A stretch of DNA of 64,000 nucleotides from Nostoc sp. KVJ3 (GCF_026127265.1 NZ_WWFG01000003.1:124001-188000), one strand, 5' to 3'; shown: positions 45,738 through 55,836, numbered from the stretch's first letter. A program made the numbers and translations. The notes: generated by a model not told the origin, from the letters alone.

Positions 45738-46304
45738 TTGGAACCCCAACAACTCAATCTCTTTGACAACAATACAATTACACCTAGCTATGGTAGTAAA
45801 ACAGACACTCTGCTGATGAGTGCTGATGCTTTACAAGAATGGAAATCGCGCATACTGACTCATCAGCAACGGCAGCGAGAAAGCCAACCATTACAGCAGA
45901 CTACACTGTTCGACCTCACTTCCAACCACTGCGATCCCAACGCAATTGACCCACTGAAGCTACACCTTGTCCCAATGTCTTTCTACAGAAAACCTGCTGA
46001 TAGCTCTGGCGATGCTTGTCTATATTTTATTTTGGATTCAGCAGTTGGGTTAGTGCTATATGTTGGGGAAACTTGCCGCAGTAATAAGCGGTGGAAAGGT
46101 ATTCATGACTGCAAAGAATACATTGCAAGTTACCAGAATTTGCATTCTCGGTATGGGTTGACGACGGCTGTGAATGCAGCGTTTTGGTGGGATGCTCCGG
46201 TTGACCGACGCGCACGGCAGCAGTTGGAGTTGAAGTTGATTCTAAAGTGGCGAAGTCCTTTTAACAAGGAGAATTGGGAACTGTGGGGACAGCCTTTTAA
46301 CTAA
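45738..46304 (+). CDS. GIY-YIG nuclease-fold protein
   Basis: The N-terminal 90 residues are a polar linker. The catalytic part contains CLYFILDSAVGLVLYVGET, a GIY-YIG variant (LYF...LYVG), a central Arg/Lys (SNKRWKGIHDCKEYI), and the C-terminal RRARQQLELKLILKWRSPFN with the metal Glu. It is 188 residues. Such proteins recur on cyanobacterial plasmids near CyRepA genes. A decayed copy of its last 30 codons lies at 47979-48090. Confidence 0.75.
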   Translation: MEPQQLNLFDNNTITPSYGSKTDTLLMSADALQEWKSRILTHQQRQRESQPLQQTTLFDLTSNHCDPNAIDPLKLHLVPMSFYRKPADSSGDACLYFILDSAVGLVLYVGETCRSNKRWKGIHDCKEYIASYQNLHSRYGLTTAVNAAFWWDAPVDRRARQQLELKLILKWRSPFNKENWELWGQPFN

Positions 46305-46509
46305 ATAGAAATGCTGGTTTTGCGAACTATCAAGTTAGGGGCTGGATGAGCTATGGCAACCAGAGGGAGCGTTTAGAGTGAATACTCATCAATAATAAAA
46401 AATGTTTCTCGCTTCTGACAGACTAACTTAAGAATATGTCCTCTGCTAGATTTGAAGTAACTACTTAATCAATAAAGTGAACTATATATGTGAACACAAT
46501 AAGTAATAA

Positions 46510-47523
46510 ATGAAAGTTGGCATTCAAAATACAGCAGAAATCCTGGAGCAAGTTCACCAATTAGAGTCCACACTAGGTCTGAAAAATGAAGCCTGTCGCT
46601 CCAAATTTTTAATTCATCCTTACTTCACGTCAAAAGTTTTTTTGTTTTTGCATGGTTTTACAGCAGGCCCCTACCAGTTTGAGCCGCTTGGTCAAGCCTT
46701 CTTTAACAAGGGACATAACGTTCTAATTCCTTTACAGCCCGGTCATGGACGCTCAGGAAACTGGAGTTGTAAAAATCCCCCACCACTCCCAACAGATATT
46801 CAGATATATCAACAATTTCTTCTCAAATGGTTGCAGATTGCAAAAACACTAGGCCAACAAGTTGTAATTGGTGGATTGTCAACAGGTGGAACTTTAGCTG
46901 CTTGGTTAGCTTTAGAGCATCCCCAGGAGATTGCCAGCACTTTATTATTCACCCCTTATTTAGCTAGCCGTTACTCACTATTAGATCAACTTATCAAAAT
47001 CCTACCAATTTACTTTGAATGGTTTAACAAAGACGCATCTGGCAATTTTGGTTATAAAGGTTTTTGTCTCAAGGCATTACGGATATTTCTTCAGTTAGCA
47101 AAGGAAGTTTCAGAAAAGGCTCAAGGCTGTGTTTCCGCTCCTATTTTAATGGTATGTAGTGAAGCAGATCGCGCTGTTAACCTTTCCAAACAACAAGATT
47201 TTTTCCGAAAGGTAGTTAAACAGCAACCGAAATCCTGGTATTACTGTTTCGATGATTCGCTTCACATTGAACACCGAATGATGACAAAACTGGAAGACAA
47301 TGATTATGAGGAGCTTGTAATTACTCTTGCGAAAGCATTTGTTGAGAGTGATTTGACTTGGGTAGAGTTTGAGCAAATAGCAAAGCAGATAACCCAGGGA
47401 CAAACCTATGACCAAATCATGCTCAAACTCAACTTTGATGGACAAGTTTCTCAACAGCTAGCTGCAATGATGACTCAAGCTTTTGGCTGTGAGCATCTCA
47501 ACTGCATCGATCCAGATTCCTAA
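46510..47523 (+). CDS. Alpha/beta hydrolase (carboxylesterase/lipase type)
   Basis: VFLFLHGFTAGPYQFEPLGQ is the oxyanion-hole region, GGLSTGGTLAAWLALEHP the nucleophile elbow with Ser, ILMVCSEADRAV the acid and DSLHIEHRM the His. The order resembles monoacylglycerol lipase/carboxylesterase relatives. The last 60 residues (FEQIAKQITQGQTYDQIMLK) are an added helical domain. Soluble; no signal peptide. The substrate is probably an ester, not further defined. Confidence 0.85.
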   Translation: MKVGIQNTAEILEQVHQLESTLGLKNEACRSKFLIHPYFTSKVFLFLHGFTAGPYQFEPLGQAFFNKGHNVLIPLQPGHGRSGNWSCKNPPPLPTDIQIYQQFLLKWLQIAKTLGQQVVIGGLSTGGTLAAWLALEHPQEIASTLLFTPYLASRYSLLDQLIKILPIYFEWFNKDASGNFGYKGFCLKALRIFLQLAKEVSEKAQGCVSAPILMVCSEADRAVNLSKQQDFFRKVVKQQPKSWYYCFDDSLHIEHRMMTKLEDNDYEELVITLAKAFVESDLTWVEFEQIAKQITQGQTYDQIMLKLNFDGQVSQQLAAMMTQAFGCEHLNCIDPDS

Positions 47524-47593
47524 ACCCACGGTCTTCCTTAAAATGCCCAATTTGGCAGCAATTGAACGCACTCTGTAAAGCCATCACTCTTTC

Positions 47594-47926
47594 TTACTTT
47601 CTTGCGCTTAATGCCTGCTTGCTCAGTTGCATCACAATATTTTGGGGCAATGGGTCTATGACAGCATCAGTCGGCAGAGATGTAATAAAAGCTGTCACCT
47701 CTTCCCCAGTTTTATATTTCCCTTCACTCCAAGCATCAGCAATCTGTTTAGCTATTTTATTAGCATCCTCTCGCTGATTATGTGCAGTAATGCACTGAAT
47801 ATCGTGGCCGGTAAATGAAATCCAAGTCTGCCAAAGTTTTGTAATAGGATGCTGCACAATACCTGTAGTCAGTTCATTTTCCTCAAGAACTGGTTTTTTC
47901 TTACTACGACCAAATCCTTTAAACAT
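47594..47926 (-). CDS. KGFG-leader hypothetical protein, 110 aa (cassette copy 2)
   Basis: MFKGFGRSKKK start, same architecture as 22028-22360. Substitutions are spread along the protein (for example NQDDADRVA here REDANKIA), so this pair diverged more than the 161-aa pair. First gene of the second KGFG/KGFG/HU cassette when read by coordinate, last by transcription. Confidence 0.7.
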   Translation of the reverse strand: MFKGFGRSKKKPVLEENELTTGIVQHPITKLWQTWISFTGHDIQCITAHNQREDANKIAKQIADAWSEGKYKTGEEVTAFITSLPTDAVIDPLPQNIVMQLSKQALSARK

Positions 47927-47978
47927 AGCTGTATTTAGGAAACGCTATTTTAAAATGCCCAAAATCAACACAGCGATC

Positions 47979-48090
47979 GCACGGCAGGAGTTGGAATTGA
48001 GTTTAATTTGGAAGTGGCGATGCCTGCGACGGGCTATTCGGTGTCGCCATTTAATCAAAGATAATGGAGAACAATGGGGGCAGCCTTTTG
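47979..48090 (+). pseudogene. 3' fragment of a GIY-YIG gene with repeat inserted
   Basis: GCACGGCAGGAGTTGGAATT at 47979 and CAGCCTTTTG at 48090 match the end of the gene at 45738 (about 46213-46301) with many changes. In the middle, about 48021-48046, a 26-bp copy of the interspersed repeat with GACGGGCTATTCGGTGTCGC is inserted. The corresponding place in cassette copy 1 (22400-22450) lacks it. Confidence 0.7.
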
Positions 48091-48217
48091 GGTAGGGTGG
48101 CTCACTCATGCTTTATACCGTACCACTTGCCTACGGCACGCTCCGCGAACGTGGATATTGCGGGAGCAAAGCGTCTTCAAGAGTTGGCGTGCAGGTACTC
48201 TTTCACATTCCAATTTT

Positions 48218-48703
48218 TTACTCCTGAACCATTAACTCTTGTAGCAACGCATCATTTATCCTTTGTGCCTCTGTCCCACTACTTTCTCTAATATCAAAAG
48301 CTTGCTGCACTATGGTTTGAACTGACTTTGGCAATGATTCAAATTTTTCCGAATTGAGTATGACGAGGCGGCAACCAGGATAAGGCATAAAATCAGTAAA
48401 CGGTTCCATCCCCAATGTAATAAGAGTTTTGCTAAGTTCGGCGATGGGATGATGAGGCTTTTGGTTGTCCTCACTGCGGTTGATTTCTGATGCCATATAG
48501 CCGCAAAACCAACTTAAAGTGTCAATATCTTTCTGCAATGCTGCCAAAATCCCCGTTACTACTCGTTGGTTCAGCTTAACAGGCAGGTTGTCAAAAATTT
48601 GGTCTAAGGCTTCTGGACTGCGTTGTTGGCAATAACGCACCGCAGATTCAACAAGTTTATCGATTTTGGTGGGTTGGGGTTGTCCAAATCCCTTTGCACA
48701 CAT
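48218..48703 (-). CDS. KGFG-leader hypothetical protein, 161 aa (cassette copy 2)
   Basis: Same protein as 22510-22995; residues 44-161 differ at one position only (TSGMEP/TLGMEP). It starts MCAKGFGQPQPTKIDKLVES. The same palindrome AGTAACGTTACT lies 84 bp upstream. Unknown function. Confidence 0.7.
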   Translation of the reverse strand: MCAKGFGQPQPTKIDKLVESAVRYCQQRSPEALDQIFDNLPVKLNQRVVTGILAALQKDIDTLSWFCGYMASEINRSEDNQKPHHPIAELSKTLITLGMEPFTDFMPYPGCRLVILNSEKFESLPKSVQTIVQQAFDIRESSGTEAQRINDALLQELMVQE

Positions 48704-48786
48704 GGCACTGCCTCAAAATTTACGTGCTGGAAGACGCGATTTTAACAGAAACAGATTTGTTGGTACGGGAGTAATACCAGAATTGT

Positions 48787-48798
48787 AGTAACGTTACT
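48787..48798. promoter_or_regulatory. Palindrome AGTAACGTTACT (site 2)
   Basis: Same position relative to the 161-aa gene as site 1 at 23079, within a block of near-identical sequence between the two cassette copies. Confidence 0.45.
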
Positions 48799-48895
48799 CC
48801 CTAAGAAGCAGTCAAAGTTTCATAGTCGATTCGATACTTGAATTAATCGATTGTGGCTTTGCAGTGATTGGATTGCCAGTGGTAAAGCAATTAAT

Positions 48896-49171
48896 CTATG
48901 GCGCTACTTTTTCTTTAAACTGTTTACCAGCAGAAAATGCAGGTACTTTGGTCGCTGGAATAGTCATTGGCTCATTGGTTTTCGGATTACGCCCCTCGCG
49001 CTCTGAGCGATCGCGTCGCTCAAATGACCCAAAACCAATGAGCGTTACTTTATCCCCATTGGCTACAGCTTCGGTAACAACTGACAAAAAAGCACTTATG
49101 ACTTCATCAGCTTGCTTTTTCGTGATGTTGGTCTTTGCTGCTACAGCATCCACTAATTCGCCTTTGTTCAT
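48896..49171 (-). CDS. HU-family histone-like DNA-binding protein (copy 2)
   Basis: 91 residues, complete: MNKGELVDAVAAKTNITKKQ, the DNA-arm region GSFERRDRSEREGRNPKTNE and the C-terminus MTIPATKVPAFSAGKQFKEK. HU dimers bend and compact DNA and assist plasmid replication initiation and transposition. It is the intact counterpart of the frameshifted copy at 23197. Third gene of the cassette, read leftward. Confidence 0.93.
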   Translation of the reverse strand: MNKGELVDAVAAKTNITKKQADEVISAFLSVVTEAVANGDKVTLIGFGSFERRDRSEREGRNPKTNEPMTIPATKVPAFSAGKQFKEKVAP

Positions 49172-49742
49172 AAATCACTCTGAAGTATTGCAGAAAATCT
49201 AGCATTACTATCCCTAGTTATGAAAGGGGAAAATGAATAACAATCAAGCAGCATACGAAAATTAACAATGCACGGCTACTGCTGTAGCGACTTTCAGTAG
49301 ATCGAAAACTTTGGTAAGTTGGCGGAATAATAAGGATTTTAGCCGATGTTTGGGACTAACACAAGCGTTCATTTGCGATCGCCACCGGAAAGGGCGGGTA
49401 CGCCATCGCAGCAGAGTTAATTCACAACAGGATTACTCGAACAGCAGATTATAAGAGGATTCCAGCGAATTCTATACACTGGCTCAAATGAGCAATTGGT
49501 AAGGCTTCTAGAAATTTTTTCGATCTACTGAAGTTAATATCTTTGACTTCAACTTAGTATAAATTTCTGGCATTGCGAATTGGGAAAAGCAGCGAATTGT
49601 TATGAGGGACTTTTTTGCGTCTTTGATCTCGGTGTAAACGCCCACTGTCGTCGAGCGCATGAATTACTGATAGGGAGGATCGTACTCCTTTTTCACTCTC
49701 CACCTCCCTGAATAATTTGAGTTAATTCATTGCGGCTATGAT
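49172..49742. other. Intergenic gap upstream of the hybrid kinase
   Basis: The first 100 bp still resemble the region right of cassette copy 1 (shared CATACGAAAATTAACAATGC). The rest holds short interspersed repeats (near 49376-49415) and presumably the promoter of the kinase. No gene seen. Confidence 0.5.
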
Positions 49743-51458
49743 TTGCTTCTGACCAAAAAGTATTGGTTTTCCCGAAAACAATCATCAATTCCTCTCGATA
49801 GCGTTATACAACATCAAGTTGATGGGAATACTAATGTCAGTAAGGAAAACAAATTCTGTCATAAGGTATGTAGAGATGGCGACTGTGAACTCTATCCCAT
49901 CATTCCAGGATATCAAATTAACTCTCAACTGTACGCTGGCTCCAGAACCAACGTATATCAAGCTATCCGCCAATCAGACCAACTTCCAGTCGTTATTAAA
50001 TTTCTGACCTTAGAGTATCCCAGCTTTAACGAATTACTACAATTTCGCCATCAGTATACAATCAGTAAAAATCTCAACATTGCTGGAATTATTCATCCTT
50101 TATCGCTAGAAACCTATGGCAATAGCTATATTTTGGTGATGGCAGATATCGGAGAAATTTCTTTAAGAGAATACATTAAAAACTCAAGTTTATCCTTAAT
50201 AGAATTTTTAAATATTGCTATTCAACTAGCCCGTATTATCCACGATTTACACGAAAGTCGCATTATTCATAAAGATATTAAACCAGCAAATATTCTGATT
50301 TATCCCCAGACAAGACAAATTCAACTCATTGACTTTAGTATTGCTTCGTTATTACCTAAAGAAACCCAAGAAATTAAAAATCCAAATGTTTTAGAAGGAA
50401 CTCTCGCCTATATTTCCCCAGAACAAACAGGCAGAATGAACCGTGGTATCGACTACCGCAGCGATTATTATTCTCTGGGTGTAACATTCTATGAAATATT
50501 AACTGGAAAGTTACCATTTAATTGTGATGATCCGATGGAATTGGTACATTGCCATCTGGCAAAAATGCCATCGCAGCTAGAAGCCAGAAGCAAAGAAATA
50601 CCAAAGGTTTTATGGAATATTGTCATGAAGTTAATGGCAAAAAACGCCGAAGATAGATATCAAAGTGCCTTGGGATTAAAGCATGATTTAGAACTTTGTT
50701 TAGCCCAAATCCAAGATACAGGAAAAATTAGAGATTTTGAAATCGGTCAGTCGGATGTCTGCGCTCGCTTCCTCATCCCAGAAAAATTATATGGCAGAAA
50801 AGCAGAAGTAGCTAGCTTATTACAAGCATTTGAGCGTGTGGCTCACGGCACATCAGAAATCATGCTAGTAGCGGGATTTTCGGGGATTGGGAAAACTGCT
50901 GTCGTGAATGAAGTTCACAAACCAATTACCCGTCAGCAGGGTTATTTTATCAAAGGTAAGTTTGACCAATTCAATCGTAATATTCCCTTATCCGGCTTTG
51001 TGCAAGCTTTACGCGACTTAATGACGCAACTCTTGTCAGAATCAGATGCACAATTGGTACACTGGCGCAATCAAATTCTTCAAGTTCTTGGAGAGAATGG
51101 ACAAGTTTTGATTGAAGTAATTCCAGAATTAGAACAGGTAATTGGTAAACAACCACTTGCACCAGAACTATCGGGAACGGCGGTACAAAATCGGTTTAAT
51201 TTACTCTTTCAAAAGTTTATTGCTGTCTTTACCACAAGCGAACATCCACTGGTAATGTTTCTGGATGATTTACAGTGGGCAGATTTAGCTTCGCTACAGT
51301 TAATTAAACTGCTGATGGAAAATCAAAAATATCTTCTTTTCTTAGGTGCTTATCGAGATAATGAAGTGTCAGCCGCACATCCATCTATGTTGAAGGTGGA
51401 AGAACTCAAGAAGGCTGGCAAGACTGTTAATATTATTACTCTTGCCCCCTTGACTTGA
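49743..51458 (+). CDS. HstK-type hybrid kinase, N-terminal part (Ser/Thr kinase + AAA)
   Basis: Kinase residues about 62-325: VVIKFL lysine, IIHKDIKPANIL, and LIDFSIASLL where DFG is expected (DFS). The ATPase begins near residue 350 with Walker A GFSGIGKTA and Walker B LVMFLDDLQWAD. The frame ends after LAPLT with TGA, but homologous sequence goes on in the -1 frame (51455 onward). A C5 run at 51444-51449 needs one more C to join ...LAPLDLNDTNQLVADTL.... With that base the gene encodes about 2000 residues. TTG 49743 is the only early start and is uncertain. Confidence 0.85.
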   Translation: MLLTKKYWFSRKQSSIPLDSVIQHQVDGNTNVSKENKFCHKVCRDGDCELYPIIPGYQINSQLYAGSRTNVYQAIRQSDQLPVVIKFLTLEYPSFNELLQFRHQYTISKNLNIAGIIHPLSLETYGNSYILVMADIGEISLREYIKNSSLSLIEFLNIAIQLARIIHDLHESRIIHKDIKPANILIYPQTRQIQLIDFSIASLLPKETQEIKNPNVLEGTLAYISPEQTGRMNRGIDYRSDYYSLGVTFYEILTGKLPFNCDDPMELVHCHLAKMPSQLEARSKEIPKVLWNIVMKLMAKNAEDRYQSALGLKHDLELCLAQIQDTGKIRDFEIGQSDVCARFLIPEKLYGRKAEVASLLQAFERVAHGTSEIMLVAGFSGIGKTAVVNEVHKPITRQQGYFIKGKFDQFNRNIPLSGFVQALRDLMTQLLSESDAQLVHWRNQILQVLGENGQVLIEVIPELEQVIGKQPLAPELSGTAVQNRFNLLFQKFIAVFTTSEHPLVMFLDDLQWADLASLQLIKLLMENQKYLLFLGAYRDNEVSAAHPSMLKVEELKKAGKTVNIITLAPLT

Positions 51459-54400
51459 ATGATACTAATCAGTTAGTGGCTGATACTTTACATTGTACGA
51501 CACAGATATCGCGCCCTCTAACAGAATTAATCAATCGCAAAACTAAAGGCAATCCCTTTTTTACCACGCAGTTTCTCAAGGCTTTATACGAAGATAAACA
51601 AATTAAATTTAATCATGAGCAAGGTTACTGGGAATGCGATTTTGCTCAAGTCAATGCGCTATCTGTGACTGATGATGTGGTGGAATTTATGGCTACTCAG
51701 TTACAAAAATTGCCTCAGCAAACGCAAAATATCCTGAAGTTAGCTGCTTGTATTGGTAACTCTTTTGATTTAACTACTTTGGCAATTGTTTCACAACAGT
51801 CGTCACAGGAGGTGGCAGATGCTTTGTGGAAAGCTTTGCAAGAAGGATTGATTTTACCGCAAAATCAAGTTTATAAATTTTATCTCAGCCATGAGCAAGA
51901 AGTTAATACTAACAATATCGAAAATGTTGCTTATCGCTTTTTGCACGATCGCGTCCAACAAGCTGCTTATTATTTAATTCCTGAAGACCAAAAACAAGCT
52001 ACTCATTTGGCGATCGGTCAATTATTGCACGCTAACACGCCTGCAACTCAACTAGACAATATCTTTGATATTGTCAATCACTTGAATATAGGCATTGATT
52101 TGATAACTCAGCTTGACAAAAAACTGGAGTTAGCACAACTGAATTTGCTAGCGGGGCGCAAAGCCAAAGCTGCGCTCGCTTATAATGCTGCTGTCAAATA
52201 TTATACCCAAGGTATTGACTTACTGCCCTTTGATGCCTGGACAGAACATTACACATTAACCCTGAATCTGCATAATAAGCGTTTAGAAGCTGCCTGCCTC
52301 AATACAGACTTTGACAAGTTGGCAAGATGGGGTGACATTGTATTGCAATCTGCTACTTCTTTGCTTGATACTATCAAAATCTATGAAATCCGAATGACGG
52401 CATTTCGGTCTCAAGGTCAATTTGCCAAAGTAGTTGGAACTGGGTTGCAAGTGCTGAAATTACTCGGCGTGGAATTTCCCGAACAGGTAAATATAGCAGA
52501 TATTAGCGCAGCTGCCGAACAGACAAGGCAACTGTGGATGGGACGCGCACCCTTAAGCTTGCTGGATTTACCTATAATGAGCGATCCGCATCAACTTGCA
52601 GCCATGCAAATCCTGACAAAACTAGTGCCTTCTGCACATATTGCAGCTCCTCTACTTTTACCACTACTTATCTTCAAGCAAGTGGAGGTGTCTATTCAGT
52701 ATGGAAATTCACCTATTGCCATTTTTTCCTATGCAGACTACGGATTGATTCTCTGTGGTGTTATGGAAGATATTGATGCTGGGTATGAGTTTGGACAACT
52801 TTCATTAAAATTACTAGAACAACAGCAGATTAAAGCTTTTAAAAGCAGGGCTTACTTTATTGTCAACAGCTTTATTCGGCACTGGAAGGAACCATTAAAT
52901 CACAGTATCCCATATTTGCTAGAAGCTTATCACAGCGGCTTAGAAACTGGAGATTGGGAATGCGTGGCGTTGAACTTAGTGGCATATAGTCAGTATAGTT
53001 ATTGGAGTGGTCGAGAATTAAATGATTTGGCTGAGGAAATGGAGACTTATCAGCAAGTCATCAGCCAGGTAAAACAAGAAGCAACGTTAAAATATCTAGA
53101 GTGTTACCAGCAAGCGATTCTCAATTTATTAGGACAAGCGGAAGTTCCTTATTGTTTACAGGGCAAAGTGTTCAATGTCGCCGGAGTTTTGCCTAGCTTG
53201 CAATCTGCCAGTAATCGCACGGGGTTATTCTATGTTCATCTTAATCAAGCTGTTCTCTGTTATTTGTTCGGAGAATACGAAGCAGCCTCACAACAAGCAG
53301 CCTTAGCAGAACAGTACAGTAATGCTGTAATTGGCTATTTCGTCGTAGTTGTCCGAGTTTTTTATGATGCTTTAATTCATTTAGCACGATACACCGATGT
53401 TAATGCCCAAGAACAATCAGCCATTTTAGAGCGAATCAATACCCATCAAGAAAAACTACAAATTTGGGCTATTCCTGCCCCATTCAATCATCAACATCGT
53501 TGGCAACTTGTAACAGCAGAACGCTATCGAGTGCTTGGTCAATTTACTGAGGCGATGGAACATTACGATTTAGCTATTGCCCAAGCCAAAACGCATGGTT
53601 ATCTACAAGATGAAGCACTCAGCAATGAACTGGCCGCTAAATTTTATCTAAGTTGGGGCAAACAGAAGGTGGCAGCAGGCTATATGCAGGAGGCTTACTA
53701 CTGTTACGCTCGTTGGGGCGCAAAAGCCAAAACCGAGGATTTGGAAAACCGCTATCCCGATTTAGTACACGTTATTCTCCAGCAGAGAATACAATCACTG
53801 CATATCCTGGAAACAATATCGAGCAGCGTTAGTCACCCGCTCTCGTCGGCTCATAATTCCACTCTTTTGGGTCGTTCTTCTAGCACTGACATTAGTAGCT
53901 TTGATTTTGCTGCTATCCTCAAAGCCTCCCAAGCCATTTCCGGCACGATTCAACTGGACGAACTACTGCACAGATTAACACAAATTATTCTGCAACATTC
54001 TGGGGGCGAGCGTTGTGCCTTAATCCTACCTAATACTCAAGGAAAATGGTTGGTAAGAGCCATTGCTACACCCGAAACCACAGAACTTTGTGCCGAACCT
54101 TTAGAGGGCAACCCCAACTTACCAATTAAGTTGATCCAGTACGTCAAAAACACCGAGGAAATTGTGATGATTGACGAACTCAAAACCAATTTACCTGTAA
54201 TTGATGAGTATTTAAGTCAACGACAACCAAAAAGTTTGTTGTGCTTGCCAATTCTCAATCAAGGACGCTTAGTTGGGATTTTGTATTTAAAGAATCGTTT
54301 TACTAGTAGTGTATTTACAAGCGATCGTATCCTCATTCTCAACTTTCTTTGTACCCAAGCAGCCATTTCTCTAGAAAATGCCCGTCTTTATGAAGATGCA

Positions 54401-55759
54401 CAAATTTATACTCAACAGTTAGAACAATCTCTAGAAAAATTACGGCTCAGTGAAGCCCGCTTTCAGAAACTAGCAGATAATGTTCCTGGCATGATTTATC
54501 AGATCAGAATTAAAGCCGATGGTTCAACTTCTGTACCCTACGTCAGTTCTGGGTGTCAAACTCTTTACGAAGTCCCAGCAGAAGATTTCCTGTCAGGGAA
54601 ATGTAGCCTGCGTGATTTTGAACATCCCGACGATGGAGCAGAGGCATTTCGGGCAGTTGTTGAGTCAGCACAAAATCTTACCCCATTTCAGCATGAGTGG
54701 CGCATTGTTACACCCAATGGGAATATCAAATGGGTAAAAGCTGCTTCTCAGCCAGAACGCGGCGAGGATGGTGAAATGGTATGGGATGGAATTCTAATTG
54801 ATATTAGCGAACAGCAAGCTGCACTTCGTGAACACAAACTTGGTGAAGCTGCTGTTAAGCATAAATCTCAAGAACTGGAAAATGCTCTGCAAGAACTGCA
54901 ACAAGCCCAACTGCAAATGATACAACATGAAAAAATGTCTGCACTAGGTAACTTAGTTGCTGGAGTAGCTCACGAAATGAACAATCCCCTCGGCTTTATT
55001 TCAACTAGTCTCCAACAAGCTAAACCTATCTTGGCTGATATCACTGAACACCTAAAATTATATCAAAAAGCTCTACCGAATCCGGAAGTAGAAATTATCG
55101 ACCATGCTGAAGAAATTGATTTAGACTATAGCTTAGAAGATATGCCAAACATGGTTGACGCAATGCTTATCGCTTCTGAGAGATTAAAAAATATCAGCAC
55201 CAGCTTAAGAACTTTCTCTCGGGGCGATAAAGATTATAAAGTGCCATTTAACATCAATGAAGGCATTGATAGTACAATTTTAATTCTCAAACATCGCCTG
55301 AAAGCGAATGAGCAACGTCCAGAAATTATAGTTGTAACTGAATACGAAAATTTACAGCCAATCGAGTGTTTCCCAGGACAATTAAATCAGGTATTTATGA
55401 ATATTTTAGCTAATGCTATTGATGCTTTAGATGAGTCAAGTAGAGGACGGAGCTTTGAGCATTTTAAGCTAAATCCACATAAAATTAGAGTGAGAGCTAT
55501 CATTGAAAATCATACCTTAAAAATATCAATTGCTGATAATGGCACAGGAATAAACGAAGATGTAAAAGCACGCATATTTGACCATTTATTTACTACAAAA
55601 GGAGTGGGAAAAGGCACAGGGCTAGGACTAGCGATCTCACAACAAATTGTGGAAGAAATACATGGGGGTAGAATTGAAGTTAATTCTGTTTTAGGAAAAG
55701 GAACAGAATTTGTAATTTATATTCCCATTACTGAGAAGCTATTTATAAAAGAAATTTAA
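51455..55759 (+). CDS. HstK-type hybrid kinase, C-terminal part (AAA end, TPR-like, GAF, PAS, HisKA, HATPase)
   Basis: Continuation in the neighbouring frame: the STAND ATPase end (NRKTKGNPFFTTQFLKAL), a long helical repeat region, GAF (about 805-980; LLCLPILNQGRLVGILYLKN), PAS/PAC (about 1010-1130; ADNVPGMIYQI), an H-box GNLVAGVAHEMNNPLGF with the phospho-His, N-box QVFMNILANAIDAL and G-boxes ADNGTGI and GKGTGLGLAIS. It is a complete histidine kinase output. Separate translation from TTG 51455 would be unusual, so the two parts should be regarded as one gene with a frameshift. No response regulator is adjacent. Confidence 0.9.
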   Translation: MNDTNQLVADTLHCTTQISRPLTELINRKTKGNPFFTTQFLKALYEDKQIKFNHEQGYWECDFAQVNALSVTDDVVEFMATQLQKLPQQTQNILKLAACIGNSFDLTTLAIVSQQSSQEVADALWKALQEGLILPQNQVYKFYLSHEQEVNTNNIENVAYRFLHDRVQQAAYYLIPEDQKQATHLAIGQLLHANTPATQLDNIFDIVNHLNIGIDLITQLDKKLELAQLNLLAGRKAKAALAYNAAVKYYTQGIDLLPFDAWTEHYTLTLNLHNKRLEAACLNTDFDKLARWGDIVLQSATSLLDTIKIYEIRMTAFRSQGQFAKVVGTGLQVLKLLGVEFPEQVNIADISAAAEQTRQLWMGRAPLSLLDLPIMSDPHQLAAMQILTKLVPSAHIAAPLLLPLLIFKQVEVSIQYGNSPIAIFSYADYGLILCGVMEDIDAGYEFGQLSLKLLEQQQIKAFKSRAYFIVNSFIRHWKEPLNHSIPYLLEAYHSGLETGDWECVALNLVAYSQYSYWSGRELNDLAEEMETYQQVISQVKQEATLKYLECYQQAILNLLGQAEVPYCLQGKVFNVAGVLPSLQSASNRTGLFYVHLNQAVLCYLFGEYEAASQQAALAEQYSNAVIGYFVVVVRVFYDALIHLARYTDVNAQEQSAILERINTHQEKLQIWAIPAPFNHQHRWQLVTAERYRVLGQFTEAMEHYDLAIAQAKTHGYLQDEALSNELAAKFYLSWGKQKVAAGYMQEAYYCYARWGAKAKTEDLENRYPDLVHVILQQRIQSLHILETISSSVSHPLSSAHNSTLLGRSSSTDISSFDFAAILKASQAISGTIQLDELLHRLTQIILQHSGGERCALILPNTQGKWLVRAIATPETTELCAEPLEGNPNLPIKLIQYVKNTEEIVMIDELKTNLPVIDEYLSQRQPKSLLCLPILNQGRLVGILYLKNRFTSSVFTSDRILILNFLCTQAAISLENARLYEDAQIYTQQLEQSLEKLRLSEARFQKLADNVPGMIYQIRIKADGSTSVPYVSSGCQTLYEVPAEDFLSGKCSLRDFEHPDDGAEAFRAVVESAQNLTPFQHEWRIVTPNGNIKWVKAASQPERGEDGEMVWDGILIDISEQQAALREHKLGEAAVKHKSQELENALQELQQAQLQMIQHEKMSALGNLVAGVAHEMNNPLGFISTSLQQAKPILADITEHLKLYQKALPNPEVEIIDHAEEIDLDYSLEDMPNMVDAMLIASERLKNISTSLRTFSRGDKDYKVPFNINEGIDSTILILKHRLKANEQRPEIIVVTEYENLQPIECFPGQLNQVFMNILANAIDALDESSRGRSFEHFKLNPHKIRVRAIIENHTLKISIADNGTGINEDVKARIFDHLFTTKGVGKGTGLGLAISQQIVEEIHGGRIEVNSVLGKGTEFVIYIPITEKLFIKEI

Positions 55760-55836
55760 AAGAGATCCTTCAAATAAAAAAAGCACCGATAAAATACTGT
55801 TTGTGCAGTATACTTACACTAAAAGTGTTTAATTAC

